Source: SABY01 sp964612515 (lineage in GTDB: Bacteria; Bacteroidota; Bacteroidia; Bacteroidales; 4484-276). From it: DNA of 64,000 bases. A program made the position numbers and the translations under genes. Location: positions 8,058 to 72,057 of the forward strand of contig CAZTCX010000002.1 in the NCBI GenBank assembly GCA_964612515.1, read 5' to 3'. A model generated the notes under the pieces. The model saw nothing but the letters and a program-made list of their open reading frames with translations. It was not told the DNA's origin and did no database searches. Positions 1 to 9,282 of this stretch are shown here, one piece after another (position 1 is the stretch's first letter; each line of letters starts with the position of its first letter).

Positions 1-350
1 ACGCGGATGAAGACTTGCCTTACAATTTTATCTCCTCCATCGAAGGAATCCCTTCTTTCGACGAACGGCTGAAACATTTACTCGAAAAGTTTAAAAATAG
101 CTGGGTGGAGATAAGCCCGGATTTCCAGACCAAACATGGCTATCCGGTAAACGAACCCGGCACCGCCAATCTTAACATCTGCTCCAAAGCCATCGGTGAA
201 CGGTTTAAGTGCCTGTCGATGACCATCGAGATGCCCTTCAAAGACCACGAATCTTTACCCGATCCTGTGTATGGCTGGTCGCCGGCACGCAGCGAAAAGC
301 TCGGCCACAGTCTGGTGGATGTGATCGGGCGGGTCATTGATGATTTGTAG
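1..350 (+). CDS. M14-type zinc carboxypeptidase, C-terminal part
   Basis: The frame is open from base 3, so the start and most of the protein lie left of the window and about 115 residues are visible. The stretch TIEMPFKD (Glu codon at 228-230) matches the context of the catalytic glutamate of M14 metallocarboxypeptidases, and GWSPARSEKLG near the end is typical of the M14D, cytosolic-carboxypeptidase-like branch. Enzymes of this family remove C-terminal residues from peptides using one zinc ion. The zinc ligands (HxxE and a later His) would be upstream and cannot be checked, and neither can a signal peptide. The stop is followed at once by a low-complexity repeat. Confidence 0.75.
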   Translation, partial: ADEDLPYNFISSIEGIPSFDERLKHLLEKFKNSWVEISPDFQTKHGYPVNEPGTANLNICSKAIGERFKCLSMTIEMPFKDHESLPDPVYGWSPARSEKLGHSLVDVIGRVIDDL

Positions 351-411
351 AAGTTGGAGGTTAGAGGTTAGAAAGGGTAGAGGTTAGAAGATGGAGGTTA
401 GAAATTTAGGA
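351..411. repeat. Low-complexity gaggttaga repeat
   Basis: Directly after the carboxypeptidase stop, the unit gaggttaga and slight variants recur several times in about 60 bases (gaagttggaggttagagg and similar). It has no start codon or reading frame of its own. Confidence 0.7.
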
Positions 412-438
412 CTACTGATTTAGCCTAATCATCATGTC

Positions 439-712
439 GCTATTTGTAGATTTCTCCCTTAAAGTTTACTTCGCAAATTTTTAAGTCGAAATGCACTGAA
501 CCTTTATTGGTTTCTTTTAGATGTGATGGCTAATCTTAATAATCGCTTCCCAGCCCCAACGGGGCGAAATCATTAGCTATTTGTAGATTTCTCCCTTAAA
601 GGTTACTTCGCAAATTTTTAAGTCGAAATGCACTGAACCTTTATTGGTTTCTTTTAGATGTGATGGCTAATCTTAATAATCACTTCCCAGCCCCAACGGG
701 GCGAAATCATTA
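439..712. repeat. 137-bp tandem direct repeat, two copies
   Basis: Bases 439-575 and 576-712 are two adjacent copies of a 137-base unit. I find two differences between them (t/g near 467 versus 604, and g/a near 545 versus 682). Each copy ends in the palindrome-containing motif agccccaacggggcgaaatc. Nothing in the unit looks protein coding. It sits between the carboxypeptidase and the converging hemW gene and resembles a duplicated REP-type intergenic element. Confidence 0.85.
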
Positions 713-780
713 GCAAAGGGTGAAGCCCTTTGTTAATAAGGATTGCGATAACCTACCAAGCCCCAACGGGGCGACATCAT
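552..780. repeat. REP-like palindromic motif, three copies
   Basis: The 22-base motif beginning agccccaacggggcga occurs at 552-573, 689-710 and 759-780; the third copy has one change (gacatcat for gaaatcat). The core cccc-aac-gggg can form a short hairpin. Between copies two and three a second hairpin, aaaggg-tgaag-cccttt, lies at 715-731. The spacing is unequal (137 then 70 bases), unlike CRISPR. From 781 to 963 I see no gene. Confidence 0.7.
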
Positions 781-963
781 CACCATAAGATGCCGCGCTA
801 TTATGCGACTATTATGCGACCTTTTTTAAATTCAGAATCTAAATCTGGAAGTGGGAATGATAAGGGAATAAGGTTGAGGAGTTAGACAAACTTTTCTATT
901 AATCTTAGGAAATATGAAAAGGAGGTTTTATTCTTCAATTATTCGCCAGCATTTCTATTTTTC

Positions 964-2100
964 CTATTCCGCTTCATCAATGAATAAATCGGAAGCAATG
1001 CCGTCGGCGAAGAGTTTACCGCGCTGTGTAAGGGTGATAATGTTGTTGTGGATTGAAACCAAACCCTTCTCCTGAAACGGAATGGCCTGCTGCAGCACCA
1101 TTTGGCGAAAGCCTGGATTCCAACAATTTTCGATGTTTCTAAGGTCGGTGCCCCACATCGTTCGCAGCGACGTCATCACATATTCGTTGAGTTGCTGTGT
1201 CGGTGTCAGTTCTTCTCGTTCGAACGCCGGAACCCGCGCGCGGATACCATCGAGCCAGGCTTCGAGATTGGAAACATTCCATTGGCGCGAATGGCCATCG
1301 AAAGAGTGTGCTGAAGGGCCGATGCCCAGATAAGGCACTTTCTGCCAGTAGCTGGTGTTGTGGCGCGCATGCATTCCGGGTTTGCTGAAGTTGGAAATTT
1401 CGTAATGCTCATAGCCGGCCGCGGCCATCATCTCCATCAGTATCACAAACTGATCGGCAGCCTGCGCCTCATCTACCGGAGGCAGCTTTTTTTTCTCAAT
1501 GAGCTTATCGAGCGCTGTTCCGGGTTCCACCGTGAGCGCATAAGCCGAGAGGTGCGGGGTTTGATAATCCAACATCATTTTGATGTTGTCCATCCATTTT
1601 TCGTCGGTCAGGCCGGGGATGCCATAAATCAGGTCGATGCTCATGCTGTCGAAACCGACAGCCAGTGCATTGCGGATGGCCTGATGTGCGTTGGCGGCAG
1701 AGTGATTTCTGTTGAGATAATGCAGATCGTCGTCATGGAAAGATTGTATGCCGATGCTTAGGCGGTTGACGGGGGTTTGTCGCAATTGCTGCAAATATTC
1801 CGGCGTCAGATCGTCCGGGTTGGCTTCGATGGTGATTTCGGCATGTAGATCTATTTCAAAATGTTCTTTTGCATCTTCTATCATTTCAGCAATAACCTGT
1901 GGCGGATAAACCGTGGGAGTACCGCCACCGATATAGATGGTTTCTAACATTTTACCGGCAAGGTAACCCTTTTGCATAGCCAACTCCTGTTGCAATGCTT
2001 CGGGCAACAGCTCACGATATTTGCGACTTGCCAGCGAATAAAAATTACAATAATGACATTTCTGCCGGCAATAGGGGATATGGATGTATAGCCCGGCCAT
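964..2100 (-). CDS. hemW: Radical SAM heme chaperone HemW
   Basis: This 378-residue protein starts with the radical SAM signature CRQKCHYC (Cys11, Cys15, Cys18), which binds the [4Fe-4S] cluster that cleaves S-adenosylmethionine, followed by an IGGGTPT motif. Length and order fit HemW, the cytosolic heme-trafficking protein formerly annotated as oxygen-independent coproporphyrinogen III oxidase. The short N-terminus (the first Cys at residue 11) and the CNFYS context favour HemW over HemN. It lies two bases after the sensor kinase gene on the same strand, so the two are probably co-transcribed, kinase first. A heme role would fit the cytochrome bd genes elsewhere in the window. Confidence 0.9.
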   Translation of the reverse strand: MAGLYIHIPYCRQKCHYCNFYSLASRKYRELLPEALQQELAMQKGYLAGKMLETIYIGGGTPTVYPPQVIAEMIEDAKEHFEIDLHAEITIEANPDDLTPEYLQQLRQTPVNRLSIGIQSFHDDDLHYLNRNHSAANAHQAIRNALAVGFDSMSIDLIYGIPGLTDEKWMDNIKMMLDYQTPHLSAYALTVEPGTALDKLIEKKKLPPVDEAQAADQFVILMEMMAAAGYEHYEISNFSKPGMHARHNTSYWQKVPYLGIGPSAHSFDGHSRQWNVSNLEAWLDGIRARVPAFEREELTPTQQLNEYVMTSLRTMWGTDLRNIENCWNPGFRQMVLQQAIPFQEKGLVSIHNNIITLTQRGKLFADGIASDLFIDEAE

Positions 2101-2102
2101 TC

Positions 2103-3635
2103 TTAGATTTTGCTGATTTTTTTGCGCAGCGTGATGCGGAAGGTGGTGCCTTTGTCGATGCCAGAGGCTTTCACAAAGATTTTTCCGCGGTGGTAGTTTT
2201 TGATGATACGCTCAGCCAGCGATAGTCCCAATCCCCAGCCACGTTTCTTGCTGGTGTATCCCGGGCGGAAAATGCTTTTGTATTTTGATTTGGGGATGCC
2301 TTTGCCGGTATCGGTGAGGTCGATGTGGACGTAGCCATTTTCCTCTATGATATTGGCGGTGAATTTCCCGCTCGCTCCCATGGCATCGACGGCGTTCTTG
2401 GTGATGTTTTCAATCACCCACTCAAAAAGATGCAGGTTGATGGGTACATAAATTGCCGTTTCGAGGCCGGGATTGATCTCATAATTGATGCGGTGAGAGG
2501 TGCGTGTTTTGAGATAGGCAATGCTGTTGTGCACCACCTCTACAATGTTGTGTATATCTATTTTTGGTACTGACCCGATTTTTGAGAACCGTTCGGTTAT
2601 TTTCTCGAGCCTGTCCACGTCTTTGGTAAGTTCGATGAGCAGCTCATCGTTTTTACCTTCCATTTTCATAATCTCCAGCCACGCTATCATCGACGAAAGT
2701 GGTGTGCCGAGCTGATGCGCGGTTTCTTTGGCCAGCCCTACCCACACCTGATTTTGCTCGCTTCGGCGCGCGGTGCTGAAGAGCAAATATCCGGCAATTA
2801 GAAACAAGGCGATGATGCCAAGTTGTATCACCGGATAAAGGGTGAGCTGTGTGAGCAGGTAGGATCCCTGGTAAAAAATGTAACTTTTGCCCTGGTCGGC
2901 CAGGGTGATTTCAAAGGGCGTGTTGTCGCTTTCCATCTTGCTGATGGTGCGCTGCAAAAGCGCCGTGTCATTGATTACTCCTGACGGGATGTTGCCCCAA
3001 GCTCTAACGTTGCGTTTGGTGCTGTCGGTGATGATAACGGGCACCGAAGCAGCATTGATAACCACTTCATCGAAAAACGATCGCACCAGGTCGTCGAGCA
3101 CATCACGCAGCTCGGTGTAAAGGCGTGAATCTTTGTAAAAAAGATACCTTTTTCTCTCTTTATAATATCGGAATTCGATTGGATCGTATCGCGTGAATTC
3201 TTCGCGCAAAGCACCATCAAGAAACAATACGGTGTCTTTGTCGAAGTCGATGTTGGTGGCCTCCAGAATGCGCCCCTCCTCATCAGTAAGTATCAGCGGG
3301 ATGGTTTCGTTGTTGCGGATGATGGCCACGTAGAAGTTGAGGTTGGCATCGGGGTCTTCGGTGCGAATCACTTGTTTGTAGGCTTCGGCCAGCAGTTGCA
3401 CACGCTTGCGATCTTCGACGCGGATTTTTTGGAAAAACTCCTCGATGTACGTCACCAGCTTGGTTTTGCTTTGAATGGCATCGGCCCAGATACGGATGTT
3501 CTTTTTCTCCTCCTGTGCCACCTTGTTCACCAGCAGATTGGTGTACCACAGCGAAATGCCGACAATGGCCATAGCCGTTGCCAGCAGTACCAATTTCCAT
3601 CTCCTCTTTTGGGCATAGATATTCAAAGTGCGCAA
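2103..3635 (-). CDS. Membrane sensor histidine kinase
   Basis: A 510-residue kinase with a membrane segment at about 15-36, an extracytoplasmic region of some 230 residues, a second membrane segment at about 265-287, and a cytoplasmic kinase core. The H-box is ETAHQLGTPLSS with His307; the N-box is ENITKNAVDAM (about 409-419), followed by DTGKGIP and GWGLGLSLAERI of the ATP-binding domain. No HAMP domain is evident. The first codon is TTG: an in-frame stop lies 21 bases upstream with no ATG between, and the next Met is inside the first membrane segment. It precedes hemW by two bases. No response regulator is adjacent, so the partner and signal are unknown. Confidence 0.85.
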   Translation of the reverse strand: MRTLNIYAQKRRWKLVLLATAMAIVGISLWYTNLLVNKVAQEEKKNIRIWADAIQSKTKLVTYIEEFFQKIRVEDRKRVQLLAEAYKQVIRTEDPDANLNFYVAIIRNNETIPLILTDEEGRILEATNIDFDKDTVLFLDGALREEFTRYDPIEFRYYKERKRYLFYKDSRLYTELRDVLDDLVRSFFDEVVINAASVPVIITDSTKRNVRAWGNIPSGVINDTALLQRTISKMESDNTPFEITLADQGKSYIFYQGSYLLTQLTLYPVIQLGIIALFLIAGYLLFSTARRSEQNQVWVGLAKETAHQLGTPLSSMIAWLEIMKMEGKNDELLIELTKDVDRLEKITERFSKIGSVPKIDIHNIVEVVHNSIAYLKTRTSHRINYEINPGLETAIYVPINLHLFEWVIENITKNAVDAMGASGKFTANIIEENGYVHIDLTDTGKGIPKSKYKSIFRPGYTSKKRGWGLGLSLAERIIKNYHRGKIFVKASGIDKGTTFRITLRKKISKI

Positions 3636-3803
3636 TTTATCGTGGTATGGCCTTTAACGCATTTTGCAAATGCTTATTATAAAACTTGATGCAGGGCAGG
3701 GTATCGCAGACGAGGATTATGGAAATAAAATGGGTGTTTTGTAAAAAAACTTATTTTATTTTGCCATACAAATGCTGAGACTTTAGTAACAAAAATACAT
3801 TTG

Positions 3804-4880
3804 ATGAAACACCCACATAGTACCTTTATCAATATTATGCATCGCAAGGCCGGGCAGCCGCCGGGCACGTTGGTGGCGCAGGAATTGGATCAGGTGCAAC
3901 CCACCACGGTGCGCCACATTACCTTCAATGAGCAGAATTATCAGCAGATAGATGTGAAGGATGTTGTGCAACTTCCAAAGCAGGTCAGCACTGGCATCAC
4001 CGATTGGATTCACATCACCGGATACGCTGACATCAGCGTTTTTGAGAAAATCGGTGTCGGTTTTAATATCAACAATCTCACCATCGAAGACATACTCAAC
4101 CCCGGTCATCTGCCCAAATTTGAAGACGCGGGCGATTATCTTTTCCTCACTTTGAAGCTGCTTGCGCCCAAAAACGAGCAGGGCGAATATGGGCGCAATC
4201 AGATAAGTTTGCTGCTGTTGCCGGGAGTCCTCATCAGCTTTGCGCAATATCAGGCTCCGTTGCTCGATAATTACATCGGGCGCATCGAAAAGGCTGCCGG
4301 TACTGTGCGTCAGCGCCACGAAGATTATCTTTTTTATCGCCTTACGGATATCATTGTGGATGAGTATTTCGCGATTTTTGAGCAGCTCGAAGAACAACTT
4401 TATACCACCGAAGAAGATTTAATAAACGATCCGTCCGTGTCGCTTGCCGCCGAAATCAACCTGCTCAAAAAGAATGTTTATTATCTGCGCAAGCAACTTT
4501 TGCCGGCCAATGAAGCTGTGCGTAAAATAATGAAAACCGAAAATCAACTCATCACCAAACCCACCTTTCGCTTCTTCTCTGATGTGATGGACCATCTCGA
4601 CCACCTGGTGCAGATGCTCGAAGGCTACCGCGAGACCATCACCAGCCTGCTGGAGCTGCAAAGTGCCAACAACGCCAACCGCATGAACGAGGTGATGAAA
4701 ACCCTCACCATGATCGCCACCATCTTTATCCCGCTCACCTTCATTGCAGGCGTTTATGGTATGAATTTTCATAATATGCCTGAACTCGATTCCCCATGGG
4801 CCTATCCGGCGGTGCTTATGTTGATGCTCGTCGTTGGTTTGTCGATGTACATTTACATGCGCAAAAAGAAATGGTTTTGA
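3804..4880 (+). CDS. corA: CorA-family magnesium/cobalt transporter
   Basis: 358 residues from the ATG at 3804 (a TTG just before it is less likely). The C-terminus has two membrane helices joined by the diagnostic YGMNFHNMPE loop, with GMN as the selectivity motif, and ends in a basic tail RKKKWF. The N-terminal three quarters is the soluble cytoplasmic funnel with the long helices that gate the pentameric channel. Family members move Mg2+, and sometimes Co2+ or Ni2+, down the membrane potential. It is divergent from the sensor kinase, with about 170 bases between them. Confidence 0.93.
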   Translation: MKHPHSTFINIMHRKAGQPPGTLVAQELDQVQPTTVRHITFNEQNYQQIDVKDVVQLPKQVSTGITDWIHITGYADISVFEKIGVGFNINNLTIEDILNPGHLPKFEDAGDYLFLTLKLLAPKNEQGEYGRNQISLLLLPGVLISFAQYQAPLLDNYIGRIEKAAGTVRQRHEDYLFYRLTDIIVDEYFAIFEQLEEQLYTTEEDLINDPSVSLAAEINLLKKNVYYLRKQLLPANEAVRKIMKTENQLITKPTFRFFSDVMDHLDHLVQMLEGYRETITSLLELQSANNANRMNEVMKTLTMIATIFIPLTFIAGVYGMNFHNMPELDSPWAYPAVLMLMLVVGLSMYIYMRKKKWF

Positions 4881-4980
4881 GTGATCAGAAGAGATAAATG
4901 ACGATGAGCGAGTTCTCCAAAAAACTTTACTTACTTTGATCTTTGAACAGATACCCTGGCGAAAACAAAAATTTTAGACA

Positions 4981-5703
4981 ATGGATAAAGCAATTTGTGA
5001 AATAACCCAACAAGAACTCCCGATGGGGGAACTTACTCCCTATTCTGATATCAGAAGGCAATTGATTGATTTGATTGTTAAAGATCACCCTTCATTTTCG
5101 CCAGGGCAATATATTTCTACCTTGGAGCTTAACAAATACCGTGAGCGATACTTAAAAAAGCTTATCAACAAGGAGAACCGCGAATTGAATAAGCTTGAGC
5201 GTGAAGTATTGAATGCCATCAAGCACAACCAGATACTATCCGAGGACATCGAACCACAATTAGAATCAAAATTAACCCCGGGTCAAAGATCAGCAGACCA
5301 CATTGCCGATTTTGGAGGGAGTTGGAAGTTTATCATTATCTTCTTTTCGTTCCTGTTTTTTTGGATGATGATCAATATTTGGATTTTAGCAACCAAGCCA
5401 TTCGACCCCTATCCATTCATTTTGCTAAATCTCATCCTCTCTTGTCTGGCAGCCATTCAAGCCCCGATAATTATGATGAGTCAAAATAGGAAAGAACAAA
5501 AAGACAGAGCAAGAAATGAGCACGATTATAAGGTGAACCTAAAAGCTGAATTGGAGATTAGACTGCTAAACGAAATGGTGGATCACATGGTGGTGCATCA
5601 AAACAAAAGGTTATTGGAGGTTCAGCAAATCCAATTGGACTATCTGCGACAGTTGGTGAAAATTAACCAGGAAAAAAATACGGACTTATCGCAATTGGAA
5701 TAA
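4981..5703 (+). CDS. DUF1003 family membrane protein
   Basis: 240 residues. A soluble N-terminal region of about 100 residues begins with CEITQQE. Two membrane helices follow at roughly 112-132 and 140-162, with the DUF1003 hallmarks FGGSWKFII, FDPYPFILLN and the IQAPIIMMSQNRK exit. A charged, probably coiled-coil C-terminus of about 70 residues follows. The family is widespread in bacteria and its function is not established; the context (100 bases after corA, same strand) is suggestive of ion-related physiology but does not prove it. Confidence 0.85.
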   Translation: MDKAICEITQQELPMGELTPYSDIRRQLIDLIVKDHPSFSPGQYISTLELNKYRERYLKKLINKENRELNKLEREVLNAIKHNQILSEDIEPQLESKLTPGQRSADHIADFGGSWKFIIIFFSFLFFWMMINIWILATKPFDPYPFILLNLILSCLAAIQAPIIMMSQNRKEQKDRARNEHDYKVNLKAELEIRLLNEMVDHMVVHQNKRLLEVQQIQLDYLRQLVKINQEKNTDLSQLE

Positions 5704-5995
5704 TCTCCAGGTAAGGCGGGCAATTTTTATTCGGTTGATCATAAGTGTGGGAGAGAAATTTTATGCATCAATAAAAAGCTGATTTGAGTATTGAAGTGCC
5801 AAAGCATTATGCCTGCTAAAGGAGGCTGGAAGACGACTCTGGTTTCGGAAATTAATTACCTTTGTTCAAAATAGATGATTATGAGTTTAGCATTAACAAA
5901 TAGCACAATTGACGAATTTTTTGGGGTTTAAAAAAAATAGTTTTTCGGGCATATTTATAAGATGATTAATTAAAAAACATAAAATTTAAATCACT

Positions 5996-7126
5996 ATGAA
6001 AACTAAACCCCTTTTGTTAACCCTTTGCATGTTAATGCTCTTCATCGGATGCACGAAAGAGGATGAGAAAAGCGACTTTAAAGTTAGTGGAATGCTGCAG
6101 TCCGAAGGAAAACCTTTGGGAAATGTGTTAGTGAATATTGATGGTTTGGAACAATTCAAAAGCACAACAAACTCCGAAGGCTATTTTTCGATAGAAAATG
6201 TACCTGCAGGCAGTCATTCGTTAAACACAAAAAAAAGTGGAGAAGACAATAGCTTCATTCAAAAATCATATCCTATCGAACTTAGCAATAGGGATCTGGT
6301 GCTTGAATCGTTGATTTTGCCAAACCCGGTTTTGATTGATACCATCCTGCTTGATGGCGTTTCTAACATTGCAACTATAATTTGGAATAAATCATTAGCA
6401 GACGACTTCCGAGAGTATAAATTATACAGCCATTCTTCGTCGGGTCTTGACGAAACAACCGGCCAACTGGAACATGTTTCAATCGACAGACGTGACACAT
6501 CCAAAAGCATACAGCTTGAAAATCTTTCAGAGAGGTATTTTCGGGTTTTTGTTTTGAATGAATTTGGGCAGTTAGGCGGAAGCAACATAAAGAGCGTTTC
6601 CAGCTTGAATAGAAATCTGATTTTAGGCGGTAATTTCGAAAATCTTAATGACCTTAGTTATTGGAATTTATCAGGAATAATTACAATTGATAATACTTCA
6701 AGCTATGCCGGCTTAGGTTCTGTTTTACTAAGTTCAGTAATTGATTCGACTGTTAAAAATACTTCAGGAGCAAAAGTTTGGTGGTCAGTAAGTGAGAACG
6801 ACATGTCGATAAACATTGGTTTGAACAAGAATAGAGACTATACCATTTCATTTTGGTACAGGTTGTTTGGTTTTGGTTACATGATGTATCCTTTGAATTT
6901 TTATTACGACCAAAACAACGAAGAAAAAATCTACACGACCATCTATGATTATGATTGGCCTGGCGTATGGGTTCCATCAAGCCCATTCAAAATTCTGGAC
7001 GATACCGGATGGTTGTATTTTACTAAAACATTTAATTCCGATAGCGAATCCAATGCTGTATTTCATATTAAGACCCAGGTGGAGAAAGTTTGGATTGATA
7101 ACCTGGAAATAAAAATTGTGGAATAA
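5996..7126 (+). CDS. Surface lipoprotein with carboxypeptidase-regulatory-like domain
   Basis: 376 residues with a lipoprotein signal: hydrophobic h-region, then LFIGC with the lipidated Cys at about residue 19. The next residues, TKEDEKSD, are acidic, as in Bacteroidota lipoproteins exported to the surface. Residues 28-100 look like a CarboxypepD_reg-like beta-sandwich (GKPLGNVLVNI, NSEGYFSIENVPAG). A fibronectin-like middle follows. The last 170 residues (GGNFENLNDLSYWNLSG onward) resemble a carbohydrate-binding-type jelly roll. No catalytic motif is visible. The gene is flanked by AT-rich spacers and appears monocistronic. Confidence 0.7.
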   Translation: MKTKPLLLTLCMLMLFIGCTKEDEKSDFKVSGMLQSEGKPLGNVLVNIDGLEQFKSTTNSEGYFSIENVPAGSHSLNTKKSGEDNSFIQKSYPIELSNRDLVLESLILPNPVLIDTILLDGVSNIATIIWNKSLADDFREYKLYSHSSSGLDETTGQLEHVSIDRRDTSKSIQLENLSERYFRVFVLNEFGQLGGSNIKSVSSLNRNLILGGNFENLNDLSYWNLSGIITIDNTSSYAGLGSVLLSSVIDSTVKNTSGAKVWWSVSENDMSINIGLNKNRDYTISFWYRLFGFGYMMYPLNFYYDQNNEEKIYTTIYDYDWPGVWVPSSPFKILDDTGWLYFTKTFNSDSESNAVFHIKTQVEKVWIDNLEIKIVE

Positions 7127-7241
7127 TGAAAGCCACGGAGGCGGATTACACTTAATAACAGTTTTATAGACTTGGAACCAAAATTCACGTTGCCCTAAAA
7201 AGCCGAAGATTATCTTAGAAAGTAATTCCAGAGATTAAAAA

Positions 7242-8762
7242 ATGAAACACTCCCTATTCCTACTATCCCTTTGCTGGCTGCTGATGAGCGCCGGCACCAA
7301 GGCTCAGGCGCAACAGAGTGCTGCTGTTCCAGAATTTGTAGGTGAGCAGCTCGACCAATACGTGCTCCGTGCACTTGCCGATTGGAACCTGCCCGGGGCG
7401 GCGGTGGCCATTGTTAAAGATGGCCGCGTGCTCGTGGCCAAAGGTTATGGATTGCGCGACTTTCGCCTGCCCGATTCGGTGGATGCCAACACGCTGTTTA
7501 TGATTGCCAGCAATACCAAGTCGTTTACAGCTACCGCGGTTGCAATGCTTCAGCATGAGAAAAAGTGCAAGATAACCGACAAAGTGGTGGATTATGTGCC
7601 CGGCTTTGCCATGAACGATCCGTGGGTGACGCAACACGCCACCATTGCCGATGTGCTTTCGCATCGGTTGGGGATGGCTACTTTTCAGGGCGACTTTCTT
7701 TATTTTTATTCTAATTTAAAACCTGAAGAGATTTACGAAAAGTTCCCTTTGATTGTTCCGCAATACGAATTCCGGACGCGCTATGGATATTGCAACGCAG
7801 GCTATTTCTGGGCGGGTCAGTGCATCGAAAGCATTACAGGCGAGCCGTGGAACGAATATATCCAAAAAAACATATTGCAGCCGCTCGACATGAACCGGAC
7901 AGTAATGCTTTCGGCTAATCTGAAACAGCAGGAAAATGTGGCTTCTGCGCACACGCTGCAACAAGGCGTGCTCACGGTATTTCCACAAACCAACATCGAC
8001 GTGATCGGTCCGGCGGCTTCGATGAGTTCGTCTGTAAATGATCTTAGCCATTGGCTCATCGCTCAGCTCGACAGCGGCCGCTACGACGGAAAGCAGGTAA
8101 TTCCTTACGAAGCCATTCGTGCTACACGCTATCCGCAAACCATCGAAGGGTCTTATTCGCAGTACGGCCTCGGCTGGTCGATAGATGACTATAAAAGAGT
8201 GCAGGTGATTTCGCATGGTGGCGGCATACTCGGTTTCTTTACCGGCGTGGCGATGGTTCCGGAGCTTAATCTCGGCATCGTAGTGCTGACCAACTCCGAC
8301 GAGAATTGGTTTTCAGATGCATTGCAAAATGAAATTATCGACGCCTTCAAGGGGTTGCCGGTGAGCGATTATAGCAGCCAATATTTGCAGGCATACAACC
8401 GGCGGCAAGAAAGTACAAACGAAAAAATAGAACGATGGCGCGACACGGTGGCGATGAATTTTCCGCCTTCGGTGCCGCTCGGTGTGTTTACCGGGCCGTA
8501 TCAAAATGAGATCTACGGAAACATCCGCGTAAGCGTATCTGGCGATTCATTGCTGCTGCATTTCGAGCATCATCCCGACCTGAAAGCCACTTTGCAGCAT
8601 CTCTCCGGCGACCGGTTTTTGTGTACCTATTTCCCTTCGCGCATGGGCACCGAAGTGCTTCCTTTTGTTGTAAAAGATGGGCAGGTTGAGGGGTTTACAC
8701 TCAAAGTAGCCGACCGGCTTGAGCGCACCACTTACGATTTCACCAAAGTATTCGTGGAGTAG
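7242..8762 (+). CDS. Exported serine hydrolase, class C beta-lactamase fold (S12)
   Basis: 506 residues with a signal peptide (about 1-24, ending AQAQ). The three S12 motifs are present: S90-N-T-K93 with the nucleophile, Y182-C-N184, and H324-G-G. The C-terminal 120 residues form a separate beta domain, similar to the DUF3471 extension in this family. Members act as peptidases, esterases or D-amino-acid-processing enzymes as well as beta-lactamases, so the substrate cannot be named. The location should be periplasm or outer surface. A second S12-fold protein lies at 19828-20955. Confidence 0.85.
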   Translation: MKHSLFLLSLCWLLMSAGTKAQAQQSAAVPEFVGEQLDQYVLRALADWNLPGAAVAIVKDGRVLVAKGYGLRDFRLPDSVDANTLFMIASNTKSFTATAVAMLQHEKKCKITDKVVDYVPGFAMNDPWVTQHATIADVLSHRLGMATFQGDFLYFYSNLKPEEIYEKFPLIVPQYEFRTRYGYCNAGYFWAGQCIESITGEPWNEYIQKNILQPLDMNRTVMLSANLKQQENVASAHTLQQGVLTVFPQTNIDVIGPAASMSSSVNDLSHWLIAQLDSGRYDGKQVIPYEAIRATRYPQTIEGSYSQYGLGWSIDDYKRVQVISHGGGILGFFTGVAMVPELNLGIVVLTNSDENWFSDALQNEIIDAFKGLPVSDYSSQYLQAYNRRQESTNEKIERWRDTVAMNFPPSVPLGVFTGPYQNEIYGNIRVSVSGDSLLLHFEHHPDLKATLQHLSGDRFLCTYFPSRMGTEVLPFVVKDGQVEGFTLKVADRLERTTYDFTKVFVE

Positions 8763-8764
8763 CT

Positions 8765-9085
8765 TTATTCAAATTCCCTGATTACATCGTTGGCCCATGA
8801 GAGGCCAGCCATCACTGCCGGAAAACCAATGGTGGAGGTGAGCAGGATGATGGCGTGACGGATTTCGGCGGCATCATTGCCGGATTGCAAAAGCTGCCGT
8901 GTGTGGCTATGAACGGCGCCTTCGCTGCGGATGGCTACCGCTGCGGCCAGTTGTACCAGATCGGCCTTTTTTTCGCTCAGTGTTCCGGCACCTTTGGTGG
9001 CTGCGCCCAGGTTTTCGACTGCCTTCAAAAATTCAGGATATTGTTCTGCGATACGCTGGTAGTGATTTGGAATTTCTTTATGCAT
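8765..9085 (-). CDS. Carboxymuconolactone decarboxylase / AhpD-like protein
   Basis: 106 residues from the ATG at 9085; a longer frame reaches 9241, but its extra N-terminus is not conserved-looking and a promoter-like TAATTTTG (9127-9134) lies inside it. The body matches the all-helical CMD/AhpD fold: DLVQLAAAVAIRSEGAVHSHTRQLL, then an A-to-I helix with GNDAAEIRHAI. The redox CxxC of AhpD is absent: the position reads SEGAVHSH, keeping Glu and His only. It may therefore not be a peroxidase partner. It converges on the S12 hydrolase with two bases between the stops. Confidence 0.75.
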   Translation of the reverse strand: MHKEIPNHYQRIAEQYPEFLKAVENLGAATKGAGTLSEKKADLVQLAAAVAIRSEGAVHSHTRQLLQSGNDAAEIRHAIILLTSTIGFPAVMAGLSWANDVIREFE

Positions 9086-9126
9086 AGCTGAAGTAGTTTT
9101 GTGGTTAGAAATAGGTTCCGTTTTGG

Positions 9127-9134
9127 CAAAATTA
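9127..9134 (-). promoter_or_regulatory. Predicted -7 element for the AhpD-like gene
   Basis: TAATTTTGC on the minus strand, 41 bases before the chosen ATG, matches the Bacteroidota TAnnTTTG element. No clear -33 TTTG is seen. Confidence 0.4.
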
Positions 9135-9256
9135 AATAATCTGCTCAAGCACCACTTGTGTAAAAATAAATTAGCCATCGCAGCAGCGTTAAAAGTTATT
9201 AAATCACAACGATTGGCCTCTTTTGTTTTGGAATGCTTCACGCAATGTTTGTTTTT

Positions 9257-9264
9257 TAATTTTG
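9257..9264 (+). promoter_or_regulatory. Predicted -7 element for the GNAT gene
   Basis: TAATTTTGC, 18 bases before the ATG at 9283, matches TAnnTTTG. This supports the internal ATG over a start at 9223. Confidence 0.45.
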
Positions 9265-9282
9265 CCTTTTAAATCTAATAGT

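Noticed and set aside
552..780. Possible CRISPR array from three copies of a 22-base motif
   Set aside because: Spacing is 137 and 70 bases, the first interval is itself a long direct repeat, and there are no cas genes. A REP-like family fits better.
351..960. tRNA or small RNA gene in the repeat-rich spacer
   Set aside because: No T-loop or anticodon-arm pattern is seen; the spacer is explained by direct and palindromic repeats.
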